Translations under genes and position numbers: made by a program
Shown: piece by piece, positions 28,818 to 37,127 of the stretch
Position numbering within the stretch: position 1 is the stretch's first letter
Layout of the letters: the number at the start of each line of letters is the position of its first letter
Notes under the pieces: generated by a model
The model's database searches: none
The model's input: only the letters and a program-made list of their open reading frames with translations
What the model was told of the DNA's origin: nothing
From: an uncultured Bacteroides sp.
GTDB taxonomy: Bacteria; Bacteroidota; Bacteroidia; Bacteroidales; Bacteroidaceae
Reading direction: 5' to 3'
Assembly (NCBI RefSeq): GCF_963677685.1
Contig: NZ_OY782186.1
Coordinates: forward strand, 3,162,001-3,226,000
DNA: 64,000 bases

Positions 28818-29273
28818 ATGAATATGACAAATACTCAGTCGAAACAATTAGAATTAGACCAACGTTATATACGCATGGCCATTATATGGGCAGAAAATTC
28901 GTATTGCCAAAGAAGAAAAGTAGGAGCTCTTATCGTTAAAGAGAAAATGATTATCTCAGATGGCTACAACGGTACACCTTCCGGCTTTGAAAATATTTGT
29001 GAAGATGAGAACAATCTGACAAAGCCCTATGTGCTACATGCCGAAGCCAATGCAATAACCAAAATAGCTCGTTCTAACAATAGCAGCGAAGGTGCCACCA
29101 TGTATGTCACCGCCGCTCCTTGTATAGAATGCGCAAAGCTAATTATACAAGCAGGAATTAAGAGAGTTGTTTATTCCGAAAAGTATAGGCTGGAAGATGG
29201 AATTAATTTATTAAAACGAGCCAAGATCGAAGTACTCTACTTAAATCCAAATAAAACAGAATCTGAAATTTAA
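28818..29273 (+). CDS. dCMP deaminase family protein
   Basis: A 151-residue zinc deaminase. The start is set at ATG 28818, since upstream codons in this frame overlap the lipoprotein gene and do not resemble the family. The zinc and catalytic motif V-L-H-A-E-A-N-A (His ligand, proton-shuttle Glu) and the A-A-P-C-I-E-C-A pair of Cys ligands are present. So is the N-terminal G-A-L-I-V-K and D-G-Y-N-G-T-P-S-G segment typical of dCMP deaminases. Deamination of dCMP to dUMP would feed thymidylate synthesis. A related deoxycytidylate-like substrate cannot be excluded. Confidence 0.88.
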   Translation: MNMTNTQSKQLELDQRYIRMAIIWAENSYCQRRKVGALIVKEKMIISDGYNGTPSGFENICEDENNLTKPYVLHAEANAITKIARSNNSSEGATMYVTAAPCIECAKLIIQAGIKRVVYSEKYRLEDGINLLKRAKIEVLYLNPNKTESEI

Positions 29274-29307
29274 TAACGATCAATAAACGTTCAAAAAATA
29301 AAAGAAT

Positions 29308-31050
29308 ATGAGTACAAGAAACTCTTCGCGATTTACTCCGCTTGTTATAGCTATAAGCGTAGTAATCGGCATTCTTATCGGAACCTTTTACGCAAAACAT
29401 TTTGCCGGCAATCGCCTAGGCATCATCAACAGTTCTTCCAACAAACTCAATGCATTACTACGCATTGTAGATGATCAATATGTAGACACAGTAAACATGA
29501 CTGATCTCGTGGAAAAAGCCATGCCTCAAATTTTAGCAGAACTAGATCCGCATTCTACTTATATTCCTGCAAAAGATTTGGTTGAAGTCAACTCTGAGCT
29601 CGAAGGAAGTTTTAGCGGAATTGGTATACAATTCACCATACAAAATGACACAATTCATGTTAATAGCGTAATTCAAGGGGGCCCTTCTGAAAAAGTGGGT
29701 TTAATGGCAGGAGATCGTATTGTCAGTGTCAATGACACCTCATTTGTAGGTAAGAAGCTTACCAATGAAGTTGCAATGAGAACCCTAAAAGGTCCCAAAG
29801 GCACACACGTTAAGCTAGGAGTTAAGAGGATGACAGAGAAAAAAATTCTCCATTTTGATATTACTCGTGGAGACATTCCTCAGAACACAATAGATGCCGC
29901 ATATATGCTCACAGATCAGTTTGGCTATGTTCAAGTTAGCAAGTTTGGGCGTACAAGTCATGTCGAACTATTAAACGCTATCGCTCAATTGAGCCACAAA
30001 AATTGCAAAGGATTAATCATTGACTTGCGTGGCAATACAGGTGGCTATATGGAAGCTGCAATCCGTATGGTAAATGAATTTTTACCAGAAGGTAAGCTTA
30101 TTGTTTATACACAAGGACGAAAATATCCACGTACAGAAGAGTTTGCCAATGGCACAGGTAGCTGCCAAAAGATGCCTTTAATCGTATTAATTGACGAAGG
30201 ATCTGCTTCCGCCAGTGAGATATTTACAGGAGCCATTCAAGACAATGACCGAGGAATGGTCGTAGGACGACGCTCATTTGGCAAAGGGCTAGTTCAGCAG
30301 CCTATTGATTTTAGTGATGGTTCTGCAATCCGTCTAACCATAGCACGCTACTATACCCCATCCGGGCGTTGCATACAGCGTCCTTATAAAAGTGGAAACG
30401 ATCAAAATTATGAAATGGATTGGCTTACCCGATACCAACACGGAGAATTCTTCTCAAAAGATAGCATCAAATTAAACAAAAAGCTTCGTTATTCCACAGG
30501 TTTAGGACGTCCTGTATATGGTGGAGGAGGAATTATGCCTGATGTATTTGTACCACAAGACACCACAGGAGTCAGTTCTTATCTAACCAGTGTTATCAGC
30601 AAAGGTTTAGTTATGCAGTACACATTCCAATATACAGACACCCACCGTGAGAAACTAAATAAATATGACAATGAATCTTCTTTATTAAATTATCTCCAGA
30701 GGCTAAATTTAGTAGAACGATTCGTCCGCTATGCAAATTCTAAAGGAGTAAAGAGAAGAAATATACTCATTCAAAAATCTCGAAAGCTGCTTGAACGTAA
30801 CATATACGGAAGCATCATCTATAACATGCTAGGTAAAGAAGCATATATAAAATATGCGAATAAGAGCGATGACACTGTAAAGAAAGCCGTTGAACTATTA
30901 GAGAAAGGAGAATCATATCCAAAAGCTCCGGCAGCAGCCATTCCAGAACCCGTAAAAAAGGATGAAAAGAAAGAAAAAAGAACTGCGCAAACTGATAGCG
31001 CTAAAGAAAAGTCAACATCAGAATACCATACTGAAAGACTTTTCTGCTAA
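29308..31050 (+). CDS. S41 family C-terminal processing protease
   Basis: A 580-residue periplasmic protease tethered by an N-terminal membrane helix (residues about 10-30, I-A-I-S-V-V-I-G-I-L-I-G-T-F). Next come the S41 N-terminal region (D-P-H-S-T-Y-I-P), a PDZ domain (G-G-P-S-E-K-V-G-L-M-A-G-D-R-I) and the catalytic core: Ser in D-E-G-S-A-S-A-S-E-I and Lys in G-R-R-S-F-G-K-G-L-V-Q. The last 40 residues are charged, low-complexity and overlap the next gene by 89 bases. Family members cut C-terminal tails of periplasmic proteins. The long overlap is uncommon and may reflect a shifted stop. Confidence 0.92.
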   Translation: MSTRNSSRFTPLVIAISVVIGILIGTFYAKHFAGNRLGIINSSSNKLNALLRIVDDQYVDTVNMTDLVEKAMPQILAELDPHSTYIPAKDLVEVNSELEGSFSGIGIQFTIQNDTIHVNSVIQGGPSEKVGLMAGDRIVSVNDTSFVGKKLTNEVAMRTLKGPKGTHVKLGVKRMTEKKILHFDITRGDIPQNTIDAAYMLTDQFGYVQVSKFGRTSHVELLNAIAQLSHKNCKGLIIDLRGNTGGYMEAAIRMVNEFLPEGKLIVYTQGRKYPRTEEFANGTGSCQKMPLIVLIDEGSASASEIFTGAIQDNDRGMVVGRRSFGKGLVQQPIDFSDGSAIRLTIARYYTPSGRCIQRPYKSGNDQNYEMDWLTRYQHGEFFSKDSIKLNKKLRYSTGLGRPVYGGGGIMPDVFVPQDTTGVSSYLTSVISKGLVMQYTFQYTDTHREKLNKYDNESSLLNYLQRLNLVERFVRYANSKGVKRRNILIQKSRKLLERNIYGSIIYNMLGKEAYIKYANKSDDTVKKAVELLEKGESYPKAPAAAIPEPVKKDEKKEKRTAQTDSAKEKSTSEYHTERLFC

Positions 31051-31516
31051 AATAACTCAGCAACTCGAAAAAGAGTCTTCTTTTCTGGCAGCAGAAACCA
31101 TACTGATGTACTATTCAATGGAAGATGAGGTAAACACCCACTCTTTCATTGAAAAATGGTACAAGAAAAAAAAGATACTTTTACCAGTTGTTATAGGTAA
31201 TGAATTAATAATACGCACCTATACAGGAAAGAGTTCTCTCTGCGTTGGAAGCTATGGCATACTAGAGCCAATGGGCGAGACATTTACCAAGTACACCTCT
31301 ATCGACTTAGCTATAGTACCTGGAGTCGCTTTCGATATGAAAGGGCATCGTTTAGGAAGAGGCAAAGGATATTATGACAGATTACTACCTCAAATAAATG
31401 CCAGAAAAATTGGGATATGTTTTCCCTTTCAAGTAGTAGAACAAGTTCCTTCTGAAGAATTTGATATCTGTATGAACGATATTATTACCTGTCCCAATTC
31501 AGATAGTATAGAGTAA
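30962..31516 (+). CDS. 5-formyltetrahydrofolate cyclo-ligase
   Basis: ATP-dependent conversion of 5-formyl- to 5,10-methenyltetrahydrofolate, in one-carbon metabolism; cytoplasmic. The 184-residue protein begins with the basic M-K-R-K-K-K-E-L-R-K and has Y-Y-S-M-x-D-E-V-N-T in the substrate region, the P-G-V-A-F-D segment and the ATP loop G-x-R-L-G-R-G-K-G-Y-Y-D-R-L-L, the strongest family signature. It overlaps the protease gene by 89 bases in another frame. A later internal start would lose the conserved N-terminal helix, so the overlap is accepted. Confidence 0.92.
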   Translation: MKRKKKELRKLIALKKSQHQNTILKDFSAKITQQLEKESSFLAAETILMYYSMEDEVNTHSFIEKWYKKKKILLPVVIGNELIIRTYTGKSSLCVGSYGILEPMGETFTKYTSIDLAIVPGVAFDMKGHRLGRGKGYYDRLLPQINARKIGICFPFQVVEQVPSEEFDICMNDIITCPNSDSIE

Positions 31517-31522
31517 AAGCAA

Positions 31523-31813
31523 TCAACGAAATATAATGTTTGTAATAACCGTAGCCCCAACTTGACGATTAAGGTTCTTCACCAACATTTCTCTACCCAT
31601 CATTAATTCCTGCCTAAGCACAGCAGATGTGAGATGCACATATAATACCTGATTCCTAATAAAGAGTTCTTTTGTATACGAACTAATAGTAGGACCGAGC
31701 ACATCTTTCCACGCAGCAATCAGCCTCTGCTCATTGAGAGGTGATTCTAAACTCTCTTGTCGCAAAAACTGCTGTATCAACTTACCTATTTGTTCAGCAT
31801 CATTCTTTTTCAT
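31523..31813 (-). CDS. DUF721 (DciA-like) protein
   Basis: A 96-residue protein with the core L-x-x-x-W-K-D-V-L-G-P-T-I, then a central strand L-Y-V-H-L-T-S-A-V-L-R-Q-E-L. This matches DUF721, the family that includes DciA, a loader of the replicative helicase in many bacteria. It overlaps the 3' end of recF by 14 bases on the same strand, a conserved arrangement that ties it to DNA replication and repair. The helicase-loading role is inferred from the family; this Bacteroidota version is short. Confidence 0.82.
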   Translation of the reverse strand: MKKNDAEQIGKLIQQFLRQESLESPLNEQRLIAAWKDVLGPTISSYTKELFIRNQVLYVHLTSAVLRQELMMGREMLVKNLNRQVGATVITNIIFR

Positions 31814-32921
31814 TCATCTCCTCTCCCATTTCACTAATCATTCCCTGTTCTACCTGAAATATTTTGTGATCACTCCCTACATTGAATAAAATTTTATCCA
31901 AATGCCCTCTATTGGTATCCGTAATAAATATCTGTCCGAAACTATCTCCAGAAACCAACTTTATAATTTGTTCCACCCTCGAAGCATCCAGTCTGTCAAA
32001 AAGATCATCTAACAACAAAAGTGGAACAGTACTCCCTGCCCTTTTTAGAAAATCAAATTGAGCCAACTTCAAAGCTACAAGATAAGTCTTATTTTGTCCC
32101 TGAGAGCCCTCTCGTTTAATAGGAAAATCGCCCAATAACATATTCAAATCATCTTTATGAATACCACGTAATGAATATCCCATGATTTTATCGCGCGAAC
32201 GTCCTTCCTTGAATAAAGTCATTAAAGAAGCATTCCTTGCATGAGATTCATAAGTCAGTCCAACCCGTTCTTTATCCTGAGAAATAAAAGAATAAAATGT
32301 TTGAAAGATTGGAATAAACTCTTTTATAAACTCTTCCCTTTTCTTAAAAACGACCTCTCCAGCAGAAGCCATAGCTTCCTCCCAAACAAGAAAAAGATCC
32401 TCTTCAACAGGTTCATCACTCTTAAGCAAAGTATTTCTTTGAAGCATCGCCTTATTATAACGAATTAACGCATCTAGATAATCCTTGTCATATTGAGAAA
32501 TGACCACATCCATGAATTTTCTCCGCTCCTCACTTCCCCCACCAATTAATTCCGAATCTGCAGGCGAAACCAATACCAAAGGAATAAAGCCAATATGATC
32601 AGAAAGACGCGTGTACTCTTTTTTATTGCGCTTAAATTGCTTTTTCACCTTGCGCTTCATCCCACAATATATCTCTTCAGGGGTTCCATCTGCCATTTCA
32701 TAAAAGCCTTGAATCATAAAAAAATCTTGTCCGTGGTAAATATTCTGCGAATCAATCGGATTACCCGCACTTTTACAAAATGAGAGAAAATAAACAGCAT
32801 CCAAAAGATTCGTTTTACCCATACCGTTTTGTCCGAAAAAACAGTTCAATTTATCGGAGAAGTGAAGTTCAGCCTCTCTCAGATTCTTATAATTCAGTAT
32901 TGAGATTCGTTTTAATATCAT
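31800..32921 (-). CDS. recF: DNA replication and repair protein RecF
   Basis: An SMC-like ABC ATPase that helps load RecA at gaps. The start is set at ATG 32921 (M-I-L-K-R-I-S-I-L-N-Y-K-N), the canonical RecF start; the frame extends 19 residues upstream without similarity. In 373 residues: Walker A G-Q-N-G-M-G-K-T-N, a central alpha-helical region, a degenerate signature (S-Q-G-Q-N-K-T) and Walker B L-L-L-L-D-D-L-F-D-R-L-D. A TACTTTTG box on minus (32949-32942) sits just upstream. Divergent from the TPR gene. Confidence 0.96.
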   Translation of the reverse strand: MILKRISILNYKNLREAELHFSDKLNCFFGQNGMGKTNLLDAVYFLSFCKSAGNPIDSQNIYHGQDFFMIQGFYEMADGTPEEIYCGMKRKVKKQFKRNKKEYTRLSDHIGFIPLVLVSPADSELIGGGSEERRKFMDVVISQYDKDYLDALIRYNKAMLQRNTLLKSDEPVEEDLFLVWEEAMASAGEVVFKKREEFIKEFIPIFQTFYSFISQDKERVGLTYESHARNASLMTLFKEGRSRDKIMGYSLRGIHKDDLNMLLGDFPIKREGSQGQNKTYLVALKLAQFDFLKRAGSTVPLLLLDDLFDRLDASRVEQIIKLVSGDSFGQIFITDTNRGHLDKILFNVGSDHKIFQVEQGMISEMGEEMNEKE

Positions 32922-33078
32922 CAGTAAGTTAGTCTTTGGTACAAAAGTAGAAAGATTTTCGGGCTTTTCAGTCCGCAAAGAAAAAAAGATGCCTCTAAAT
33001 TTCCATTATATATATAAAAAAACTACTTTTGCTGACCAAATATTTGCATAGAAAAACAATAAAAAGTATTTAGATAAA

Positions 33079-33762
33079 ATGGCAGATCAAAAAAATCACC
33101 ACGCACCTTTAGATATGGAAGAGGCGTTGAGTAACTCCGAAGCATTCATTATCAAACACAAGAAAACAATTCTCGGCTGTATTGCAGGTATTATCATCTT
33201 AGTAGTAGGAATACTTATGTACAAACATCTATACTCTGAGCCCCGAGAAGAAAAAGCGCAAACAGCAATATTCAAAGGTCAGCAATACTTTGAGCAAGAT
33301 GCATATGAGATAGCTCTTAATGGCGATAGCATTGGATACATCGGTTTTAATAAAATTGCCGATCAATTTAGTGGAACAAAAACAGCAAATCTAGCTAAAG
33401 CATATGCCGGAATATGCTACAAGAATCTTGGTAAATATGATGAAGCAGCAAAAGCTTTAGAAGGATTCGACGGTGATGACCAAATGGTAGCTCCTGCTAT
33501 TTTAGGTGCTGCAGGAAATTGTTATGCAGAACTTGGCAAATTAGACAAGGCTTCTTCACTGTTATTAAAAGCAGCTGATAAGGCAGACAACAACACCCTT
33601 AGCCCTATATTCTTAATGCAAGCCGGAGACATCTTAGTAAAGCAAGGCAAATATGATGATGCAATAACAGCATATACTAAGATAAAGGATAAATACTTCC
33701 AGTCATATCAAGCTATGGACATTGACAAATACATTGAGCGTGCCAAACTTCTAAAAAAGTAA
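33079..33762 (+). CDS. Membrane-anchored tetratricopeptide-repeat protein
   Basis: A 227-residue protein with a short cytoplasmic head, one membrane helix at residues 31-48 and an extracytoplasmic C-terminal part carrying TPR-like helical hairpins (A-G-I-C-Y-K-N-L-G-K-Y-D-E-A-A-K-A-L, A-G-N-C-Y-A-E-L-G-K-L-D-K-A-S, I-L-V-K-Q-G-K-Y-D-D-A-I). The layout resembles YfgM-type periplasmic chaperone-linked proteins, but partners are unknown. A -7-like TACTTTTG is at 33024-33031. Conserved next to recF and ribH in related genomes, from memory of the family context. Confidence 0.85.
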   Translation: MADQKNHHAPLDMEEALSNSEAFIIKHKKTILGCIAGIIILVVGILMYKHLYSEPREEKAQTAIFKGQQYFEQDAYEIALNGDSIGYIGFNKIADQFSGTKTANLAKAYAGICYKNLGKYDEAAKALEGFDGDDQMVAPAILGAAGNCYAELGKLDKASSLLLKAADKADNNTLSPIFLMQAGDILVKQGKYDDAITAYTKIKDKYFQSYQAMDIDKYIERAKLLKK

Positions 33763-33792
33763 AAGCACACATCTGAGATATTAAAATATCCT

Positions 33793-33849
33793 AGAAAATG
33801 GCGCAGATTTCCGCAGATACTGAATCTACGAAGATCTGCGCCATTTTCT
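33793..33849 (+). terminator. Strong hairpin between the TPR gene and ribH
   Basis: A 16-bp perfect stem, 33793-33808 with 33834-33849 (core GGCGCAGAT / ATCTGCGCC), around a 25-base loop that contains a further GCAGAT copy. A T-rich right edge follows. Probably a terminator, but the repeated CGCAGAT unit resembles a dispersed intergenic repeat. Confidence 0.65.
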
Positions 33850-33886
33850 TCAATTCATTCTAACTCTAATTAATAAAACTATAAAT

Positions 33887-34381
33887 ATGGCAACAGCTTA
33901 TCACAATCTTTCAGACTATGATTTAAAATCAGTGCCTGAAGCGAATACCATGAAATTTGGAATTATCGTATCCGAATGGAATAGTAATATTACCGGAGCA
34001 CTACTTAGCGGAGCAGTAAATACATTAAAAAAGCACGGAGCAAAACCAGAAAATATTATCGTACAAACTGTACCAGGCAGTTTTGAACTATCATTTGGAG
34101 CTAATCAAATGATGGAATATGGTGACGTAGATGCAATAATTATTTTAGGTTGCGTAATAAAAGGAGATACCCCTCATTTTGATTATGTCTGTATGGGAGT
34201 AACTCAAGGGGTCACACATTTAAACGTAACTGGCGATATACCAGTCATTTACGGATTAATAACCACAAATACGATGGAACAAGCAGAAGACAGAAGCGGC
34301 GGAAAGCTCGGTAACAAGGGCGATGAATGTGCAATTACTGCAATAAAAATGATCGATTTCGCTTGGAAGTTAAATAAATAG
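33887..34381 (+). CDS. ribH: 6,7-dimethyl-8-ribityllumazine synthase
   Basis: Condenses 5-amino-6-ribitylaminouracil with dihydroxybutanone phosphate in riboflavin synthesis; forms 60-mer capsids or pentamers. The 164-residue protein has the start F-G-I-I-V-S-E-W-N, the V-P-G-S-F-E-L segment, [14 protein letters not shown] (catalytic His), then [15 protein letters not shown] and D-R-S-G-G-K-x-G-N-K-G near the end. No other rib genes lie nearby. Its 3' end holds the promoter of the tRNA operon. Confidence 0.97.
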   Translation: MATAYHNLSDYDLKSVPEANTMKFGIIVSEWNSNITGALLSGAVNTLKKHGAKPENIIVQTVPGSFELSFGANQMMEYGDVDAIIILGCVIKGDTPHFDYVCMGVTQGVTHLNVTGDIPVIYGLITTNTMEQAEDRSGGKLGNKGDECAITAIKMIDFAWKLNK

Positions 34382-34392
34382 TTGTATCTTTG
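34362..34392 (+). promoter_or_regulatory. Promoter of the tRNA-Tyr/tRNA-Gly operon
   Basis: TATCTTTG at 34385-34392 with CTTG at 34362-34365 (19 bases between). It overlaps the 3' end of ribH and lies about 20 bases before tRNA-Tyr. Confidence 0.6.
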
Positions 34393-34411
34393 CACCGCAT
34401 TAGAAAACAAA

Positions 34412-34494
34412 GGGCAAATACCAGAGTGGCCAAATGGGGCAGACTGTAAATCTGCTGTCTTTCGACTTCGGTGGTTCGAATCCATCTTTGCCCA
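34412..34494 (+). tRNA. tRNA-Tyr (anticodon GTA)
   Basis: 83 bases. The acceptor stem GGGCAAA pairs with TTTGCCC and the discriminator is A. The anticodon arm GCAGA-CTGTAAA-TCTGC carries GTA. There is a class II long variable arm and a T arm with GGTTCGAATCC. CCA is not encoded, because the sequence after the discriminator reads CTT. Confidence 0.97.
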
Positions 34495-34502
34495 CTTTTA
34501 AT

Positions 34503-34578
34503 GCGGAAGTAGCTCAGTTGATAGAGCATTAGCCTTCCAAGCTGAGGGTCGCGGGTTTGAGCCCCGTCTTCCGCTCCA
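34503..34578 (+). tRNA. tRNA-Gly (anticodon TCC)
   Basis: 73-base body, 34503-34575, plus encoded CCA at 34576-34578. The acceptor GCGGAAG pairs with CTTCCGC, the anticodon loop CTTCCAA gives TCC, and the T loop is TTTGAGC. Only 8 bases separate it from tRNA-Tyr, so both are processed from one transcript. It decodes GGA/GGG. Confidence 0.96.
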
Positions 34579-34580
34579 TA

Positions 34581-34611
34581 AGAGAATCTGATTTTCAGAT
34601 TCTCTTTTTTT
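34581..34611 (+). terminator. Terminator of the tRNA operon
   Basis: An 11-bp perfect stem (34581-34591 with 34595-34605), a 3-base loop and a run of T. It starts two bases after the CCA of tRNA-Gly. Confidence 0.88.
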
Positions 34612-34617
34612 ATGCCT

Positions 34618-35262
34618 CTACTTTTTGATATAACGCTTCTTATCCTTTTGCCAAATATAGATCAATGGAGAGTGAACATAAGGAGCGATTTTTTTAGCCT
34701 CTTCCTTTCCTGCATAATCCAGAGTTGCCAAGGCTATAGACAATTCAGCCGTCTTAGAAAGGTTCATTTTCAACAACATCATATCCTCAACAGCCGAATG
34801 CGCACGTGTATAAGCTTCCATCATATCTGATGAGTCAGGAACTTCAAAGAAATCATCCAATTTAGGAAGCTCTATAAAGTCAGATACAGGAAGCTCCTTC
34901 CAGTTAGTAGTATAAAACCTGATATTGCTATCACAAGCAGGAGCGCAGGCCGTAGATATCACACAAATCACTTTAGTAGAATCATTAACCGCTAACACCT
35001 TCATTGCCCATTCACTTCTCTCACTCATTTGCAAATGAATATAATCCGCTGTCAGATCAGTCATTTCAGAAGTCCTACCAAATCTATTCTTTACCTGCGC
35101 CTTCATATTGCTTGCCAGAAAGTCGACACAATCAGCTCGATTTATTGCTGTAAGCAAAGGAGTAATCGAATCAGGCATATTCACAAATAACGTTTTAGCC
35201 TCTTGAGCAAACATCAAAACAGGTGCTAACAGAAAGATAGATAGCAATAGATTTTTTTTCAT
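34618..35262 (-). CDS. DUF3256 family exported protein
   Basis: A 214-residue protein with a signal peptide (L-L-L-S-I-F-L-L-A-P-V-L-M-F-A-Q). The body matches DUF3256: F-V-N-M-P-D-S-I-T-P-L-L-T, R-A-D-C-V-D-F, then a C-A-P-A-C-D pair that could form a disulphide, and a C-terminal segment ending S-P-L-I-Y-I-W-Q. The function is unknown and the family is Bacteroidales-specific. It follows the EamA gene by 9 bases, with which it probably shares a transcript. Confidence 0.82.
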   Translation of the reverse strand: MKKNLLLSIFLLAPVLMFAQEAKTLFVNMPDSITPLLTAINRADCVDFLASNMKAQVKNRFGRTSEMTDLTADYIHLQMSERSEWAMKVLAVNDSTKVICVISTACAPACDSNIRFYTTNWKELPVSDFIELPKLDDFFEVPDSSDMMEAYTRAHSAVEDMMLLKMNLSKTAELSIALATLDYAGKEEAKKIAPYVHSPLIYIWQKDKKRYIKK

Positions 35263-35271
35263 AAAACATAA

Positions 35272-36171
35272 TTATTTAGTTCCCAAATATAAGAATAACA
35301 TCCCTATTAATACCAGAATAAGATCAACCGCTTTACTTTTTAAATTCTTTTCACGGAAAAGTAACGCACCAAAAAAGAAGGAGACTAACACACTACCACG
35401 CCTTATCATCGACACAATAGAAATCATAGAATCATCAAAACTAAGAGCGTAGAAATAGACAAAATCAGCAGCCGAGAGAAAAACTGAAATTAGCATGATA
35501 GACCAATCCCATCTGAAAGGAGTAGTCTGTTTTCGTTTTGGCCACCACAGCAATAGCAAGATGGGACACATGATAAATACTTGATAAACATTATACCACG
35601 CTTGCACCACCATCGGGTTAAACTGCTTCATCAGAAACTTATCGTACAAACCGCTAAGCGCTCCTGTTAACGCAGCAAGCACAATAAAAAATATCCATTT
35701 ATTGTGAGCAAAATTAATACCCTCTTTTTTACCCGAACGACTCAACATAAAAAATGAAGCTAACGCTAGCACAACACCTATCCATTGATACATATTAAGA
35801 CGTTCTCCATACACCAGCATCGCACCGACCAGCACCATCACCGGACGAGTCGCATTAATGGGACCTACGATAGTCAACGGTAAATGTTTCATCCCAAAGT
35901 AACCAAATATCCAAGAAGAAAGAACTATAAAAGATTTGATAATAATAAACCTATGAGTATCCCAACCAACTAATGGTACATCGAACATACCTCCTCCAAG
36001 AATCTGTGGAACAAAAGCCCCCAACAAAATAAAAGGTACAAAGATTAAACTCGAGAATAACGTATTCAGAAACAAGACTGGCAAAACAGCATTCTCTTTT
36101 AAAGAATGCTTCTTAAACACATCATAAAACCCCAATAAAGCTGCTGAAAGAAAAGCAAACAATAACCACAT
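35272..36171 (-). CDS. EamA (DMT superfamily) transporter
   Basis: A 299-residue inner-membrane protein with about ten helices arranged as two EamA repeats, starting M-W-L-L-F-A-F-L-S-A-A-L-L-G-F-Y-D-V-F-K-K. The G-P-I-N-A-T-R-P-V-M-V-L segment at the end of the first repeat and R-R-G-S-V-L-V-S-F-F-F-G-A-L-L-F in the second are typical. Members move small metabolites, often outward; the substrate is unknown. Sits 39 bases after truA. Confidence 0.85.
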   Translation of the reverse strand: MWLLFAFLSAALLGFYDVFKKHSLKENAVLPVLFLNTLFSSLIFVPFILLGAFVPQILGGGMFDVPLVGWDTHRFIIIKSFIVLSSWIFGYFGMKHLPLTIVGPINATRPVMVLVGAMLVYGERLNMYQWIGVVLALASFFMLSRSGKKEGINFAHNKWIFFIVLAALTGALSGLYDKFLMKQFNPMVVQAWYNVYQVFIMCPILLLLWWPKRKQTTPFRWDWSIMLISVFLSAADFVYFYALSFDDSMISIVSMIRRGSVLVSFFFGALLFREKNLKSKAVDLILVLIGMLFLYLGTK

Positions 36172-36210
36172 TTCTCTATCCTTAAAATTAAACTAATAAA
36201 CTACTAATAA

Positions 36211-36972
36211 CTAAATAAAAATATCATCGGAATACTCCACATCGACAAGAAACAGAGCATTTCCAGGGGCAGACGTCCCTGCTTTAGAGCGATCTTGCAA
36301 TTCGATGACCTGCTGAAACCCCTCAATAGACAATTTTCCTCGCCCCACTTCAATAAGAGTCCCCACAATAGCTCGCACCATATTTCTCAAAAAGCGATCA
36401 GCCCGAATCGTAAACACCCAAGTCGTAGTATCCACTTGTGTCCATTCAGCCTGCATCATCTCACAAATATTCGTTTTTACGTCAGTATGTAATTTGCTAA
36501 AGCTTGTAAAATCCGCATAGCGAAACAAGGTTTGGGCCGCTTCATTCATTTTTTCAAAATCAAGTTCTCCATAGACCCGCCAATGATACTGACGGTTGAA
36601 TGCATATTTAGATGTAGTAACATAGTATTTATACGTACGAGATCTGGCAGCAAAACGCGCATGTACATCCGGTTTCACCTGTTTCAATTTAAACACTGAT
36701 ATATCAGGAGGCAACAAGCGGTTCAGTTTCTCAGTCATAAAATCCAAATCAAGCAATTCCTCAGTATATAAATCAAAGTGTGCTACCATAAGAGAAGCAT
36801 GCACACCTGCATCCGTTCTCCCTGCCCCAATCACTTTCATTTCTTGCCGCAAAGCAATAGAGAGAGCCTTCTCAAGGCACTCTTGCACTGTTATCCCATT
36901 CGGTTGAATTTGCCAACCATGATAATTCGTTCCGTCGTAAGCAAAATAGATAAAATATCTCTGCACTGTCAT
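36211..36972 (-). CDS. truA: tRNA pseudouridine(38-40) synthase
   Basis: Converts uridines 38-40 of the anticodon arm to pseudouridine. The 253-residue protein shows Y-D-G-T-x-Y-x-G-W-Q-x-Q, the catalytic Asp in [12 protein letters not shown]-x-Y-Y-V and the C-terminal [17 protein letters not shown], all TruA signatures. A CAAAGGTA on plus (36994-37001) gives the -7 box TACCTTTG on the coding strand, 22 bases upstream. First gene of a minus-strand truA-EamA-DUF3256 set. Confidence 0.96.
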   Translation of the reverse strand: MTVQRYFIYFAYDGTNYHGWQIQPNGITVQECLEKALSIALRQEMKVIGAGRTDAGVHASLMVAHFDLYTEELLDLDFMTEKLNRLLPPDISVFKLKQVKPDVHARFAARSRTYKYYVTTSKYAFNRQYHWRVYGELDFEKMNEAAQTLFRYADFTSFSKLHTDVKTNICEMMQAEWTQVDTTTWVFTIRADRFLRNMVRAIVGTLIEVGRGKLSIEGFQQVIELQDRSKAGTSAPGNALFLVDVEYSDDIFI

Positions 36973-37127
36973 TCTTTCTTAGTTTTTCGGATGCAAAGGT
37001 AGTATTTTTTTAACCTCTGTGACACATAGTTATAGACAAAGACCAAACGATTGCCTTTATCGTTTTAAGTATCACCAAATCTGAAGTAAGTGTACGAAGC
37101 TAATTATAATAACAAGAACCTTTCTTT

